A stretch of DNA of 64,000 nt from Eretmocerus hayati (GCA_029851415.1 CM056743.1:89502501-89566500), one strand, 5' to 3'. Positions 23,430 to 35,575 are shown, counted from the stretch's first letter. The notes: a model not told the origin generated them from the letters alone. Made by a program: numbers and translations.

Positions 23430-25718
23430 GCGATGGAGGAATTTTGGAATACTCTTTATTGGGGCGAAGCCTCTTTCCTTACCGCGACTCGAGCCAGTTT
23501 TTTCGCACCATTTGACGAAACTACCGAACCAATCTCCACCAAACCTTGCACACTTGCTCGGGACATACTCGAGGGTGCATATCTCTAGAATTATGCGGAT
23601 TCATTGACTCAAAGCTGAATAATGAAGATTATTGTCAGAGATACGTGATTACCATAGGTTTATACCATTATCCGAGTCTCCTTTCTCTCATCTTCACTGC
23701 ACCACGCCGCTCGCGACGTACAAGTTTCGGCCTCACACCACCAGATGGCGACGAGTTTGCTCACTACCAGAATCTTAACCTCCTAGCGCGGGATGCGGAG
23801 TTGTTAATTCACCACACCGCGGTGTAATACACCAATACACCGGTGTTGATACACCGGTGTTGGTGGGTTTAGAAGAGGGGGAGGTCGGGGCAACTCGCAG
23901 CACGCTCGCCAGCAGACACTGTCTGCTGCACGGGTCTGCAGGACGGGTTCCTATCATGAGCAAGAATAAAGATAACACTTAAATGAATGACATATGAATT
24001 TTTCAGCGAGTTCTCTGAAGAATTGTCAAAGCATTCATGAGAACGGTCCAAAAAAGTCGCGTCCTGCTGAGCCGTTCCTATCCTCCACGTGTAACGAGCT
24101 CGAACTTTCAGTATTAAATGCTCGAGAACAAAATGGACAGGTTCTTTGGAATTCCACCAGGAGGTATATCGTGGAAAGTTGAACCACCATACCAATTCCC
24201 GGAAGATTCTCTAAATTTCAAAAAAACCCGGTGACAAATCTTAATATGCAAAATTGTATGCCTCATATATTATTCATTGTAACTCTATGAACAACCTATA
24301 CATATTATGTATGAGTGATCCATCCATGTTTGTTTACAAGCTCGGCGCGCCGATGAGATAAGCGTGCACGATACAGATATGAGGAAATCCACAGAACCTT
24401 TGAATTTCAGTGTACCATACAGTATCCCAGTGAGATCGGGACTTCCACGCTCTGAAAAAATGTTTTCCAGATGGTGTTTCTAGGATGGTACTCTATCGAA
24501 TATTCATGGTACGTGCGTAGTGCTCTTGGCACAAATTGAAAAATCGTCGAATTTCGTACTTTTTTAGTGTAACTGGAGCGTCTTTCCAAACTCGTCGGCC
24601 TCTGGAGAAAATAGCAATGTCCCAAAAATTCTGAAAGAATCCCATTCGGCTCTTCAAACCTAATATAATCATGAGAGATTTGTTCTAATAGCGACACAAG
24701 TCCGTGGTCAGCACGGGGCTTCCATAAAAATTGTAACCCACTTCTTGGGAAAAACTTACTTCCTCCACTCTTTCGTATGTGAAAAAAAAAAACATCCGAG
24801 CTAGGATGAATCGGGTGGTGGAAAATCGAAGAGTAAGAACAGACAATCAAAATGCTTCTTCGTTTAGCAGCGACACATTATTCTGGCCGAAGATCTATGA
24901 CGTGGAACTTGCGAAATTTGTCGCGCCCAGCGCTTCAAAAAAGAACATAAACCTTTGTTACTCGAATAATGAGCAGATATCGCTCCCAGATCCTATTGCC
25001 CATCTCACTTCAACGCATGATGAACTACTCTGCATTTCAATGAGGTGGCTGTAACGATTGTTATTTGAGGGAGGAGCTCGGGAAACTTGTTCAGCGCCTG
25101 AAAGCTGATTCTTCCGGTCGAAAAAGATGCACGTAATAGGTCTAAATTATAGCTGTCGACTTTGTCTGTAGTTCTCACGCCGCAAGCTTATCATAATCCA
25201 TGTAGGAAAGCTTTGGGAAAGCGAAAATTGCGTATACCTCCGACAACTCTGTGGACGCAGGAGAAGTAAAACTTGATGAGTATAACAGAAAGAGGCTCAA
25301 TTCTGGGAATCGGATTCGATTGAACGGATTCAACAACATCTTTATCAACGATCATACTGCACTATTTACGATCCATCTATGTGAAAAGCCTCTAATAGTG
25401 ACGAAAACGCAGGAGACTAATTCCACCTCATTGTTCTCAGAGGATTAACATCTTTCAAACATGGTGGGCAAAACTCTTTTTTCCACATTTTAGAGGTACC
25501 AAAATACTATCGAATCGGTTTCACGAGCGACAAGGAGGGAAAAAAATTCCTCGGATGGTCCAAAAGTTAAAGGTTTGGTAGATTTCCTCATATACTCACT
25601 CATGTATGTTACAAGGATCGTTCAGTGCGGCCGCAGCAAAACTCACCGCGAGATAAGATGACTTCATCTCATCAAAAAATATTGGAATTCCATTCGTATT
25701 CAAACCAAAATCGTACTA
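23430..25718. other. Unassigned DNA
   Basis: No supported gene. 23690-23960 is GC-richer and includes the palindromic ACACCGGTGT cluster. Open frames on both strands are short and motif-free. Confidence 0.45.
23814..23860. repeat. Cluster of three small palindromes (ACACCGGTGT type)
   Basis: ACACCGCGGTGT at 23814-23825 and ACACCGGTGT at 23837-23846 and 23851-23860, separated by AATAC/TGAT-like linkers. It could be a binding-site cluster or a simple-repeat origin; function unknown. Confidence 0.7.
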
Positions 25719-26196
25719 TTAATTGGATGATACCCGCAAGGGGGGTTGGGGCATGGCGCCTCATCCCTGGAGTCTGACGAACTCCCGGCCCCAGTCATCG
25801 CCCGCCGGAGCGAGGAGACCGCACATCTCCATCCGGCACCACGGGAGTGGATGAGTCTAGGGACTTGAATTGGAATCGCCCTCGGGCGATAACAATGCGA
25901 GCCTGAAAGACTCATCCATCATCCCGAGGGACTCCCTGGGCTCTCAGGAAGCCTAGAAGAGTCCCAAAACCCCCACCGAGTGGTGGGTCTCGGCCTTGCG
26001 CTGGGGGCCGAGCCCGAAATTCGGTAATCGGGGAGGAGGACTGAGTCATCAACGAGCTTGCCTTGGTGTTGGCCATCCTCCAAACCGACGCGCTGGCGGG
26101 GCGTATCCCTGCCCCGCGCCCATGGGGGCAACCGTGGTTGAGCCGAAAGGCAGGGACCCGGTATATAAAAGTTAATATTCCTGTTAATTGGATGAT
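25719..26196 (+). mobile_element. GC-rich 452 bp insertion with 13 bp target duplication
   Basis: TTAATTGGATGAT occurs exactly at 25719-25731 and 26184-26196. Between them lies a strikingly GC-rich block in an AT-rich neighbourhood. The plus-strand right end is AT-rich (GTATATAAAAGTTAATATTC), as in a retrotransposed 3' tail. A 13 bp duplication fits target-primed reverse transcription (SINE or 5'-truncated LINE) better than a DNA transposon. No RT motif or pol III boxes were found, so the class is inferred. Short open frames on both strands reflect high GC. Confidence 0.65.
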
Positions 26197-26737
26197 TTTC
26201 CGAACTTTTTGTATCGACACTCGAAATTCAACAGAATTCCTCATTTTTCAAAGGGATTGGATCAATAACAATAAGCGCCTGAGAGCTTACTATACGAGAC
26301 AATGGTGAATCAATAATTTTGTCCTGAGAAAAAAGGTGAGTCTACCCAACTTGTCTCATTGAGCCATTTTCTCCACACCTTTGGCTCAACTCAATATTTC
26401 CCAACGTACTTCCACTCATACCAAAGCTCGTTTTGAGAGCTTCAGAATGAGCTTAAGTACTTCTGATTTAGACGAGCGAGATACGAGTTGTCTCAATTTT
26501 CGCAAAGAATAGTTTTGGGACTCCACAGAAATGTGTACACATCTTGCCCCCTCCATTGAGAACAATGTGAATCGGCGCTCAAATGCATGAAACCATCTTC
26601 ATCCGTTCTCATCGCCATGTAACCACATTTCGAGTGCCTCGTCGGTCCAAACCACTATTCCTGACCTATTTCGACGTGACGGAGAAGCACTGGATGATCA
26701 TAATCATAACATTACGCCCTTTCGAGATAACCATATA

Positions 26738-27450
26738 CAGGCGTCCCTCGTTCAACGCGGGGGTTACGTTCCGGCAGGTTACCGCGTTGAACAAAACCGC
26801 GTTGAACAAAGCATTGCTCTTATGGAGAAGTAGGGGATGCGTACCAAGACTCATGATCGACTAACTATGACCGATTTTTTTGTGAATTTGGGATCAAATA
26901 AGAGTCTTCTTAATAATGAAATCATCTTAAGTGATGATAAACCATAAAACTTTCCCGGATTTTCTGTTCACTGTCACGAATAGTTCTTATTGTTGATTCA
27001 TTTACACTAAATTTCCGCGCAACTTCTGCAACTCTTACACCTATTTTCAATAGGTCCTAAATTTTCGATTTTTCTTCCAAGTTCATCACTTTTCGAGGCT
27101 TTTTACCCGCGGGAGAGCTTTTGCAAGGTCATACTCGTTTTCTGTTTTAAAGCATTATGGAAAAGACTTGATAATTTTACTATTTCTTTCTAGATTTTAC
27201 TTTGCTGGGAAAACAGCCAAGATTTATGTAAACAAGAATTTACATTTTCTGATTAGAGGTTCAAACCATCAGACTTGTTTGTCTAAGAAAATCGATGCTG
27301 CCGCCATTCGAAGTTTTTTTCAAAAATTTCATTTTCAAAACCGCGTTGTGCAAGTCCCAAACCGCGTTGAACAAAAAACAGGTGGCAATTCAAAAACCGC
27401 GTATAACCAAAACCGCGTTGACCAAAACCGCGTTGAACGAGGGACGCCTG
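26738..27450 (-). mobile_element. Deleted pogo/Tigger-like DNA transposon
   Basis: The ends CAGGCGTCCCTCGTTCAACG and the complement are flanked by TA (26736-26737 and 27451-27452). The terminus resembles Tigger-type TIRs (CAGG...CCTCGTT). Several copies of ACCGCGTTGAACAAA lie inside both ends (about 26770-26810 and 27335-27440), probably transposase-binding repeats. Inside is a minus-strand remnant of a CENP-B-like helix-turn-helix, described separately. At 713 bp it has lost the catalytic DDE domain. Confidence 0.85.
26922..27119 (-). pseudogene. Transposase N-terminal HTH remnant (CENP-B/pogo type)
   Basis: Translating the minus strand gives KKPRKVMNLEEKSKI, an in-frame TAG (27059-27057), then DLLKIGVRVAEVARKFSVN and ESTIRTIRDSEQKI. 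This is the pattern of the N-terminal HTH of pogo/Tigger and CENP-B proteins, with the recognition helix around VARKFSVNESTIRTI. The frame ends at a TGA (26924-26922) shortly after SFMV. The probable start ATG lies one frame away near 27133, so a one-base shift is likely at the N-terminus as well. Non-functional. Confidence 0.75.
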
Positions 27451-27452
27451 TA

Positions 27453-29490
27453 TGAAGGCATGTTGAGCATAGTCCGATCTTGGCCTTCTTCTTTCACAGA
27501 ACATTTCCGTGATACGCTCATGAAAATGCTTCACATCCGAGCTTTCCGACTCTGAAAAACGAATTGTGGAGGTTCCAAAAAAGAGAATCAAATGCGTCGA
27601 GGTATATTTAGATCAATGGAGCTCGGGAAACTTGACATCGGTTTTACGGAACGCGATATCCTGAGTAATTTCTCAGCTAAGCAAGTACGAGAAATGATGA
27701 AATCGTTCTGGATTTTCTGGGAAACGCATAAATGACTCAGAAAAATTTTCGGGAAGGTCTACGAAAGCCCTAAGATCGGGATATGAGGCAAGTTGGGTAC
27801 ACTTATTTCAACTATATTCACAATACGATCCTGCTAAACCTGCAGATCTTGTCAGTAATTTTATTTTTCAGAGTCAGTTTCACCAAGCAACGATGATTTA
27901 TAAATCGTGATAGTTTGTCGAACTTGGTTTTAAGTCGGACTTCATGAAATCATATGAAGATATCTTGCGGATGTTCATTTTCGAAGCTCTATCCACTCAG
28001 AAAACCATATAGAATATGGCGAATTCATCACGGTTCAGATATTTGACCTCGGCAACTAGAATATCAACGAAATGGTCACGAATCGCATATCCCAAGGTGT
28101 TGCGAGTCCCTCTCAAGCACACCCCATGTTGGTGTAGTGGTTGAGCGATCAGTCTACTAATCTATTCAAGTACGTCGGTCGTTACTGAGCATTATAGCCC
28201 TTTGGAAATCTGAGATGAGACTATTTCTATCCATTACGGTATTCGCAATCGTCTCGTGATCGGCAGATTTATTCTTCCCATATTCCTGAAGTGGAGATTA
28301 TCCCAAACACCATACAGAGATTCCAATACAAGATTATGGAGAATTCGATATCATCTCAATGGGTTATGTGGCGAGAGTTTCAAACATTTCATATTCAATA
28401 TCTAATATAATTTCTGTAACATCGAAGAGAAATTTTCGAAGATTCTCCAGTAAGGTCTCGGGAACCTAGTTCAAATACGACATTCTTGAAACTTCGCCAG
28501 AAAATGTTTGCAGTGTAGATCATGGCGAGGAATAGAACATGGTAGAAGATTCTGGAAACTTATCTCGTCTTAGGTGGGACAAGGTAATCAAGGCTTGAAC
28601 GAGGCTTGAATCACCAATCGAAATTGGTTAGAAAGTACTTGGAATGAATGGAGAACTACCTCGTATGTAGTCCTCGTCCCAAACTTTGGCCCTCATTCTC
28701 CAATGAGTGAGATTCGGTGTTCAATATTATCAAAGAGTCAATAAATTCTTCAAGAAGTTTTCACATCCAGAGAAAGATAGGTCTGGATTGAGATTTTCTT
28801 CAATTCGATGGCCAAATTAGATTTCGAACTATCGCCTCGACTCTCAAGATTTTCGAGGATCCCAAATCGTTGCAGCATCATTTCTAATAATAGCAGAGAA
28901 TGTGTCGAGTCGGTTCGTGATCCAAAATCCTGAAAATCAATCCCCACCACCTCCTGCAAGCGGGGTGAAAAGACATAATCTTCTGCCTATGTTCAATCCT
29001 GTGCATATCTATTGCACGCCTCGACTAGCATGTCTGTATCGGGGCACTGAGAGCGAGAGAGACCGAGCAAGTTGGACATTACCTGATATCTAAATATATA
29101 CATGTGATTCCTCAGATGCTCGAATATTTGAAGAGCCAACGGCTTGCTCTAGTGGCTCCAGTCGCGCGCTGGCTCAAGGACTCAGCGCTGTATTGCCGAG
29201 ATGGCCGCAGCCTATTCGGCTCGTGCAGGCTCCAGGTTTCGCGTCTCGCACTGGTGCCGATGTCGTTTCGAGCAACCACGTTTCGCAATCCTTTCGCAGC
29301 CATTTTGTAGTTTCTTCTCCCAGTGCCACGACCTCGCGACTCCTGCTCTCAGCACGTGTTCTCACACTTAATCCGTAATTGGAGTGCTTAGTGATCATGA
29401 TGAGCCGGTGAGTGATTATTTCGTCTTCCCGGGTCCGCACGGGATCGCTTCTACATAAAGATTTATCCGATCGCTTGAGAGCCTTCCGCT
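27453..29490. other. Unassigned AT-rich DNA
   Basis: No gene is supported. A tRNA A-box-like TGGTGTAGTGG occurs at about 28133, but there is no adequate B-box. No inverted or direct repeat pairs were noticed. Confidence 0.45.
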
Positions 29491-29499
29491 CGACATCTT

Positions 29500-29713
29500 G
29501 GTACCAGAGCGTAGTTCTCTGAAGTGCGGTTCGTGGAAGTGCAGATTGCGTGTGTGCACTGAAAGGCGACGTGGAATTCGTCCTTAGTGTGGTGTGGTGC
29601 GCGCATCAGCTGCAGTGAAACAGCAGCATCACCTGGAAGGGAACTCCGGGACGGCCAGCACCAGCTCGTGAGAGCCGTTGAAGCGTAGCCAAACTGTTAG
29701 GCACCTGCTGCAG
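29500..29713 (+). promoter_or_regulatory. CpG/GC-richer island, possible 5' UTR exon of a host gene
   Basis: GC-rich, untranslatable sequence containing several GTGCAGTG/TCAGT-like core-promoter phrases, ending in CTGCA|GTAAGC (a moderate splice donor at 29713). It resembles an insect transcription-start region with a non-coding first exon. Without RNA data the strand and even the existence of the transcript are uncertain. Confidence 0.22.
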
Positions 29714-30424
29714 TAAGCGACCGGAGCATCGTACGGTTTACACTGCCAAAATTCAGTGACATTTCAGGCACCCTCTATGTTGAGGGAAGATTGGTTTCAG
29801 ACGCGTGCCTCCAACGTGGCATTCATAAATTAACGTCGAAGTCGCGTAACCGGGTTTTCACAGAAAATTCAGATTCCCCGCACTTGGCTTAGAAAAAAAA
29901 TAACATTTGCGATAGTTACATGATCAAAACGGATTTTAATAGCTTGAAACAACACCAATAATATACCGTTTGGTTTGGGTGCGTGCGACCAACTGCGCCA
30001 AAATGATAGCATCAAGAAGACGGGTCAGTTCATGCGCCCACTCGACTGAAAAAGGTTAAATTTCCACGGCAGGAGAGGGGGAAGGGGGGCACGCTCCTGG
30101 GATGTTTTGCCCAATTTCCTCCACCCTTTTTTGAACAATATCATATGGTTCCCATGTCCTGATATGGAATGTTATGTAACTGAGGGTTAACTAGGGGGAT
30201 AATAAGGTGGGTTTCAGGTCCTCAAAAGATCAGAAATGCCGGGTTTAGAATAATAAATATGAACTATTTATTCAAGTCATGTACAATGGTCGATCCTGTA
30301 AGAAAAAGAAGAAATATATATATAAAGACGTACTGATGAATTAGTGTTCGGACGTAACTGTGTGTCTACAAAATACGGTCTAGCCTTAAACATGGGAATT
30401 ACAATCAGGTATTATTACGGTGCT

Positions 30425-30960
30425 TCTAAGGCCACGAGAGAGCTCCTCCGGGCGGGTAAAGAAATAAGTGGCTAGCCGGTGTGTACTTGGACGGGCCTAG
30501 TCTCCTCACCACTAGAGCTCCTAGAGGTGGGGAACACTTTGGTACCCTGCATGCCATCTCGACTCCTGGAGCTCCCAGGGAATCAAGAGGCGTTTGTCCG
30601 GGTGGTAACGCGGACGGGATGATTGACTGACTACTGTGCTCCAGCAGCCAGCCTTCAAACTACTCTCGTCTGCAGCGCTCCTGCAGATGAAGAGGAGTTG
30701 CCTGCTAGTGGATGTGTAAGCCATCCCCAGACTAGAGCTCCTAGACTGGAGAGGCGAACGAGTCCCATGCGCGAGGCGGACTGGTGAAACCGGCACGAAT
30801 CACGGCTATTAAAGCATGCGCGATCTGCGGTGCGGCGGCTCACGGGTTGCTCTGCCGGGGGTAATCGGCGCCTTTGGCCCGCACACGTCTGTGCGAGCGC
30901 ACCGAAGCCCAACCGGTTGCGAGGGCTGAAGGGGTGCTCGTCACAGTTATTTGAGTGAGA
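30425..30960. other. GC-rich block with three near-palindromes centred on GAGCTC
   Basis: Near-palindromes lie at 30509-30530, 30563-30580 and 30727-30749, all centred on the hexamer GAGCTC; the first and third share ACTAGAGCTCCTAGA. The block is sharply GC-richer than either flank, suggesting a foreign or structured insert. No ends or duplication were found. A minus-strand frame of 147 codons (31098-30655) covers it but has no motif and an Arg/Ser-rich composition expected from GC-rich DNA. Confidence 0.4.
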
Positions 30961-31768
30961 AGCATTACAAAAATTGTATCGGTGGGGTTGATGTGATCGA
31001 GCCCGTCTGAGCACTTCTATGAGGTTGCAATCGCTCATATCAACTTGGAAACAGATGAATGACACCAGAAAACCCATTTTACCTTCAAATGCCACCATGA
31101 ATTTGATTCAAAAGATTTTCAATTGAAGAATTACTGACGAGGCGCCAGACCTCGAGCAGCAGGAATTCGAGAGCTCGCGCTTGTCGTACAGGCTCATCAA
31201 ACATAGACACAGCATTACGCTGGAGATGTGTATGTTTGTGCTAATTGGTGAACATTGTATACAATTTTGGATGTTTGGGTACGGAAGAGGGGGGCTTGTA
31301 GATATTTGCGCAACTAGTTGTTTCCTGATTCTAAGCTCTGCTGCTATCAATATCGGTTCCGGGCATTCAACGACAGTTCTGTGCGAATCGAGTATTAGAA
31401 CCCACTCTGAAAGGATTCTAAGTTAGATCCATGAAAATAGCTCACGTGGTGCTGGATCGTCGATTGTGATGGGATATTCAAAATTGTTAATTCATGGAGA
31501 ATAGTGAAAACAATGCTCGAGTTAAGAGGGAGAAATCGAGACTTGAACGAGAGAAGCAATTGGAGGAGAAAAATGTCGAAAAAGAAAAGCTGAGAGATTT
31601 CAATCAATCTAAGAGGAGTTTGGCTTGTGAGTGACCAATAAGCTCTGGATCTCGGGAGAGAGCCAGTGGTCAAAATTTATCATAAGGGATGGGTACCTCG
31701 ATAGAGGTGTACGTCATATTCTTGGATCGATATTATTTTTTATGGATATTACGGATTCGGAATGCGGA

Positions 31769-32215
31769 CTATCTTAGCCCTTGCTCACCCATATCCGGGG
31801 ACTGAGGCCCTTCAACGAGACGGCAAAAGCTAAAGATCTCCTCAACTTTCAAAGGTGAACTATATAGGTACTTAGGTACAGATTCATTCGACCTTAGAAA
31901 GCTGATTCTTGCATATCTTAAACTATTTTTTGCAAGTGAGCGCCGAGGGGACTGAGGCCCTCATGCACATCGACTTTCAAAAAAATATGTAACTCTTTCA
32001 TAAGTGAACGCAGAGAGGACTGAGGCCCTCATGCATATCGACTTATGAAAGATGTGAGATTGGCTCACCCGGGTTTCTAAGAGTGTAGAGAGGACTGAGG
32101 CTCCTACACAAACATGGATTCCCGGGGTGCGTAATTTTGAATCAGACGGATACTGGAGAAGTGCGGGGACTTAGGCCCGAACTGCCGTCACAGCATCGTC
32201 CTGGACCTGTATCGA
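31769..32215 (+). ncRNA. Array of five hairpins presenting a GGACTGAGGC loop motif
   Basis: The core GGACTGAGGC is at 31799-31808, 31949-31958, 32017-32026 and 32092-32101, with GGACTTAGGC at 32167-32176. Each copy lies between complementary segments that differ from copy to copy. Copy 3 has a perfect 11 bp stem (31995-32005 with 32041-32051). Copy 2 has a 12-13 base stem of different sequence (31926-31937 with 31973-31985). Copies 2 and 3 both have 35-base loops that match except at about six positions. Copy 4 has GTGTAG/CTACAC (32083-32088 with 32104-32109). Copy 1 has ATCTTAGC paired with GCTAAAGAT, and copy 5 has a weaker GATAC/GTATC stem. Pairing kept despite changed stem sequence suggests selection or templated origin of RNA structure. 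There is no match to a known RNA class that I can name, and transcription is unproven. Confidence 0.45.
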
Positions 32216-32229
32216 GGCATATCAATACT

Positions 32230-34900
32230 ACAGGATATTACCAATGAAATATCCACATTTATTTTCAACTCTATATGCAGGCTCGAGGAAAGCCAGAGCA
32301 CCAAAGCCTCGATACAGCTCTAATATTCAAATGAGCGCAAGCTTGCCACAATAGGCTGATGAGCCTGTATTTATACTCGGTGCTCTGGCTGTACAGTATA
32401 TCTATATTGTACGTGAGATGATGAATTAGATGATAGAATGATGGAAAAACGATGATTCTTCTTGGAAATTCATATTTTCCGATGATATTGGTAGATTCTT
32501 CTATTATCCTTGGATTAGTCGCATCAAAATATATTACAAGTGATAAAAAACTCAAAATTGGCTGCTTCAATTATTTAGTAATAAATAAAAGATAATCTTC
32601 TGGAACATTCTAGTAACACGTGGTTTCCTATCTTTTTGTAATTACTATTTAATCACAGTATATACTTCAAATTTTTCTTCATAATCGAGCTTCTAGGCGA
32701 TTCTTTGATCCTTTAAAAAACTTATTCTACTCGAAAAGTTATTTTACAACTCCTTATTTACATATTTACAACGAGACCGAATTCTCAAAAAATAAGTAAT
32801 TTTATGACAAATAAATGACAGGAAATCCTTTCAAAATCGGTCTTAGGTGTCCAAAAAACAGAATTTAGTTGGAACTCTCAAGCTAGCAAATTTTATAGGC
32901 AAATCAACTTTGCAAAATAAAATAGGACTCTCAAATAGATTTTTCATGGGATAAAAATATTTTCACTTGATAGTTCTCAAAACAAGCTGATTAATGGGAA
33001 AAAGAAGTTTTAAATTTGGTGATGATTTATATGAAAAATTCCTCATGGAAACCTATAGAATTTTCGGTATTTCCATGTATTGGTACGTATATGTATTTAC
33101 GTAAAACTGTGTAAGTTTACCCATTGAACTGCACGCCCTCGGCCGGGGAGGGGAGAAGTTTCCTGCCGTACCGGCTCGAGAGAAGCGCGACCGTTCAAAT
33201 GCTATAAAGTGGCTATATACATTGATTACTTTCAGATATTGAAAATAGCAACAAAATTTTGGGGTTATGGCACTCACAAGCTGGAAGGTAGGTGTATGAC
33301 GCTTTGAATTTGAAGCTTGCTAGGGGAGAAAATTGTAGAACATACCTTTCATATTGAAAAAGGAAATATTTTCATGCATCCTTCTCTTCCATCTGACGAG
33401 ACAAAAATATGAAGCTCTACCTCGTGATTATTAATACTCTTGCCATCAGCACCACCCTTGTATGGGACAAAACACGTCAACTGTCCTGGGTTGTTTTTTG
33501 GAGGGTGAAACATGTTGATGATGGAATAGTGTCTTATAATTTGTTTTCTGACTATTTCCATGGAAAATGATATTATGAAGAAGAGAAGCATTCCTAATGT
33601 CACGCGTACGCCGAGGACTCAGTTATTCACTGCTTCGTTCCTCGTAGAAACAGGAATCTAGTCATTTGGACTCTAATTCATCACTAGAGATTGTGAATTA
33701 CATGAAGGATCATCAATTACATTGGGAGTTGTCCATCCTCCCGAATCAGGCTATCGAGAACACGAAAAAATAGGTTAGTTTGAGTTCGAACATTTTCGAC
33801 TTATAAATTCCTTTGTTTGAGGTTATGTTGAACTAAATTAAAAAAACGGAGCTTTCCATCGGGGAGATGAGTCAAAAATACGTCGAAGATGCCTCGATTG
33901 ATTATTTCCCTGGATCAAGTTGAACGGACTAGAACATCCGCGAGAGGTAGACAGCACGTGAATGACCAGGCGTACTTTCATCGTTGCTTTACTCCTAGTG
34001 AAAATTGAAGAAGACCCATTCCTTCGAGAGCTAATTCGATGTAGAATTTCCTTATCTTTCTATTGAAGATGTCAAAATAGCCGAGAAGAGAGGTAATTCT
34101 GAGTTATCGCCATTTCAAAACTCGATTACTAATTTTTGAGGTTATGGTGGCACCAAACCGAAGAACAAACCCCGCCACCGGAAAGCTGAGGCAAAAATAC
34201 GTCGGAAATGGTGTCATTGATTTTTTTCTACGTGGGGTCTACGGCCTCCACAGATGGCTCAAAACTACACTTTTTACCCTCAAAATGCAACCCCCGACAG
34301 TTGACGTGTTTTGCCCCAAATCGTCGATCGGAAAACACTCTGGGACCTGAGTATTTGAATATATATAATCACGATCCCGATTCATAGAAAGATGCGTTGA
34401 AATGATTGTAGTTTCCAGAGGTATTTTTCATGAATACTCCTCGTGGTGTGAGAACGAGTTGGTGAAAGGTGAAAACCGTTGATTTTCAGTCAAAATTACT
34501 CAAAAATCTGACCGATAACCACATCTAGCAGTGCATGAATGATCCGATGGATTCACATTCGACTGGGAGTATCTGAAAATTCTTTGGACGTCTAAGAATG
34601 TTTTTGGTTGGTACAAAAATAACATTCTCCCAAATCAGTGGGCACGCACTTTCCCACTCCTTTCTGAGGTTATAGTTACCACTACAATTGATTCCAGACG
34701 CGTGCCATGAAAGAAAAATTTCATTTTGCAGTAGCCCAAATGTCAAAAGTTCTGTAGAACCTCTCATATACCACCATGCATCGCACCGGCGCGTAGCCTA
34801 CTCTCTATCTCTCTCGTCGTCGCTTCTTCATCGTCTCTCTTACTTCCTACTTCACTTGGATTGCGACACTCACAGCTACAGTAACTCGTGTATTATACAT
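32230..34900. other. Unassigned AT-rich DNA
   Basis: No supported gene or repeat. Short frames only. Sequence is strongly AT-rich from 32400 to 33050. Confidence 0.45.
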
Positions 34901-34949
34901 TTTATAGTTTTAACTTGTGTTCACCTAATATTTTCTTAATATAGTTTTT

Positions 34950-35258
34950 TGGCTCAGATTGTCATTTATTGTCATTAGAAGATACTCAGACGGTGTGTTG
35001 GATGAATAGTTTAGCCGTGCGCACATACAAGTCGTGCTGCCTTTATTGTGCACTTCAATAGGTTATCAGCCCGCCGCGAGGACTCCGTTGTGAGCGACGC
35101 ACAGATAAATTCTTCAAAAGAGTAAGTACAGATTCAGACGTGATTAGATGAGTGAAGTGCCGTGCTCGTGAGGTATTTAGACGCGTAATTGTGTCGAGCG
35201 GGGCCCTTAGAAGCTGGCTCTCTTAGAAGTTTAGTGCTCCGTTTTTTCGTGGTCGCAG
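34950..35258 (+). promoter_or_regulatory. Possible host promoter/5' UTR region with splice donors
   Basis: GC and CpG rise here, with a strong donor CAG|GTAAGT at 35259 and another GTAAGT at 35122. No long frame crosses them, so they would end non-coding first exons. A (TG)n microsatellite follows at about 35576-35603. Together with the candidate exon at 36479-36629 this may mark the start of a host gene; that is inference. Confidence 0.25.
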
Positions 35259-35575
35259 GTAAGTTTTCAGATGAAAATCACCTTCTTCTTCTTCTTTTCG
35301 TTTTTCGTTCGTGGCCATGGACTGCCGTCCCCTCCGCCATTACCTGGTTTTAGATGAAAATCACCGATGTGCTCCATTTCTGAGAACGAGTGAGATACGT
35401 AAACAACTTGAGAGTTGGTTATCTCGCGTCGAACGGAAAGTTGTTAAAAACGTGAGTGTACTTAGAAGTATTCAGCTCTCATAAGAGACGGAAAACTATG
35501 CCTCGCGCGCGCAAACAAGCAAGAACACGCTTGAATTCGGAGAAATACGGAGGGAGCAAGCGCGGCGAAAGATCT

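Larger units (their letters stand above)
20957..23430 (-). mobile_element. 5'-truncated non-LTR retrotransposon (jockey/CR1 group), split by a TIR element
   Basis: The minus-strand order is RT domain (23419-22706), frameshifted C-terminal region (22705-22256), an inserted 989 bp element (21265-22253), the last codons ending at a TGA (21181-21179), then about 220 bases of 3' UTR and an (AAATA)n tail (plus strand about 20957-20982). Homology begins abruptly near 23430, just before the RT fingers, as expected for abortive target-primed reverse transcription. No clear target duplication was found. Family-level naming within jockey/CR1 is not safe by eye. Confidence 0.85.

Noticed and set aside
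26336..27805. Short inverted pair (CTACCCAACTTG-CTCAT) flanking the pogo-like element
   Set aside because: Only about 20 imperfect bases match, with no further extension; not enough to define an outer element.
28128..28200. tRNA-like A-box TGGTGTAGTGG
   Set aside because: No B-box at the right distance and no cloverleaf pairing.
31769..32215. Hammerhead, twister or SECIS interpretation of the hairpin array
   Set aside because: The invariant cores of these classes (CTGATGA/GAAA; twister internal loops; ATGA/GA quartet) are not present.
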